A stretch of 14,019 nucleotides of DNA from Pseudomonadota bacterium (lineage in GTDB: Bacteria; Pseudomonadota; Gammaproteobacteria; Burkholderiales; Nitrosomonadaceae). A program made the position numbers and the translations under genes. The stretch spans positions 1 to 14,019 of the forward strand of contig JAFEEV010000143.1 of NCBI GenBank assembly GCA_018240935.1, read 5' to 3'. The notes under the pieces are model-generated. The model saw nothing but the letters and a program-made list of their open reading frames with translations. It did not search any database and had not been told where the DNA came from. Positions within the stretch are counted from its first letter, which is position 1, and every line of letters begins with the position of its first letter. Below are positions 13,791-14,019 of this stretch, piece by piece.

Positions 13791-14019
13791 ATGGCATACT
13801 CTCATGAAGATCAGGAAAGAATCGAAGGACTCGCGGCTTGGTGGAAGCAATACGGCAATGCCATCACCATCGTGTTGACGGCGGTTCTGGTAGCGGCCGG
13901 GGGCACTAAGGCATGGCAGTATTATCAACAGAAGCAGGCGGCGCAAGCGGCCGATTTGTACGCTCTTTTGCAACAAGTGCAATCCGGCGGGGATGCGGCA
14001 AAAATCAATGATGCGGCGC
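13791..14019 (+). CDS. yfgM: YfgM-like membrane-anchored TPR protein (5' part, cut by window end)
   Basis: The first 76 codons are present and the frame is still open at the window edge. The protein begins MAYSHEDQERIEGLAAWWKQYG, a typical YfgM start, followed by one membrane helix at about residues 24-42 and then a polar helical stretch (QYYQQKQAAQAADLYALLQQ) that leads into the periplasmic TPR domain. In E. coli, YfgM binds the SecYEG translocon and the chaperone PpiD and has a role in periplasmic protein traffic. In the conserved order it stands between hisS and bamB, which would be the expected next gene outside the window. The call relies on the N-terminus and position; the C-terminal domain cannot be checked. 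Confidence 0.85.
   Translation, partial: MAYSHEDQERIEGLAAWWKQYGNAITIVLTAVLVAAGGTKAWQYYQQKQAAQAADLYALLQQVQSGGDAAKINDAA

Overview
This window is ordinary chromosomal core genome of a betaproteobacterium, most like the Nitrosomonas/Nitrosomonadaceae group. That placement is an inference from protein resemblance and gene order; no rRNA or tRNA gene is present to fix it. I found no mobile element, CRISPR array, RNA gene or phage remnant, and no strong candidate for an undescribed system.

Left part (1-5571): the end of a flagellar cluster. On the + strand, the flhA tail, flhF, flhG (fleN/ylxH type) and fliA follow each other with overlaps or almost no gap, then a motC-motD type stator pair. On the - strand, facing motD, lie flgM and flgN. 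Together they cover export gate (FlhA), flagellar placement and number (FlhF/FlhG), the late-gene sigma factor (FliA) and its anti-sigma factor (FlgM), a hook-filament junction chaperone (FlgN), and the torque-generating stator. A near-consensus sigma-28 promoter sits in front of flgM, so FliA probably drives its own inhibitor. FlhG has a degenerate ATPase site, the most interesting protein-level detail here.

Middle part (5572-7634): a 283-base AT-rich spacer holding the flgM promoter, then two + strand genes without an obvious link to motility: an EI24/CysZ-type membrane protein and a DUF3025 protein. From motD to ndk the DNA is visibly more AT-rich than the flanks (for example 21 of 60 bases are G or C in 5101-5160, against 35 of 60 in 661-720).

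Right part (7635-14019): the conserved housekeeping run ndk, rlmN, pilW (pilF), rodZ, ispG, hisS and a yfgM-like gene cut by the window end. Start and stop codons overlap at rlmN/pilW, pilW/rodZ and ispG/hisS, so this is probably one operon. It joins nucleotide balance, 23S rRNA/tRNA methylation, type IV pilus assembly, cell shape, isoprenoid synthesis and histidyl-tRNA charging. The order matches the widespread ndk-rlmN-rodZ-ispG-hisS-yfgM arrangement, with the pilus lipoprotein gene inserted as in many pilus-bearing proteobacteria. RodZ carries a 9-base tandem repeat (EKx) in its periplasmic linker and an unusually long N-terminal leader.
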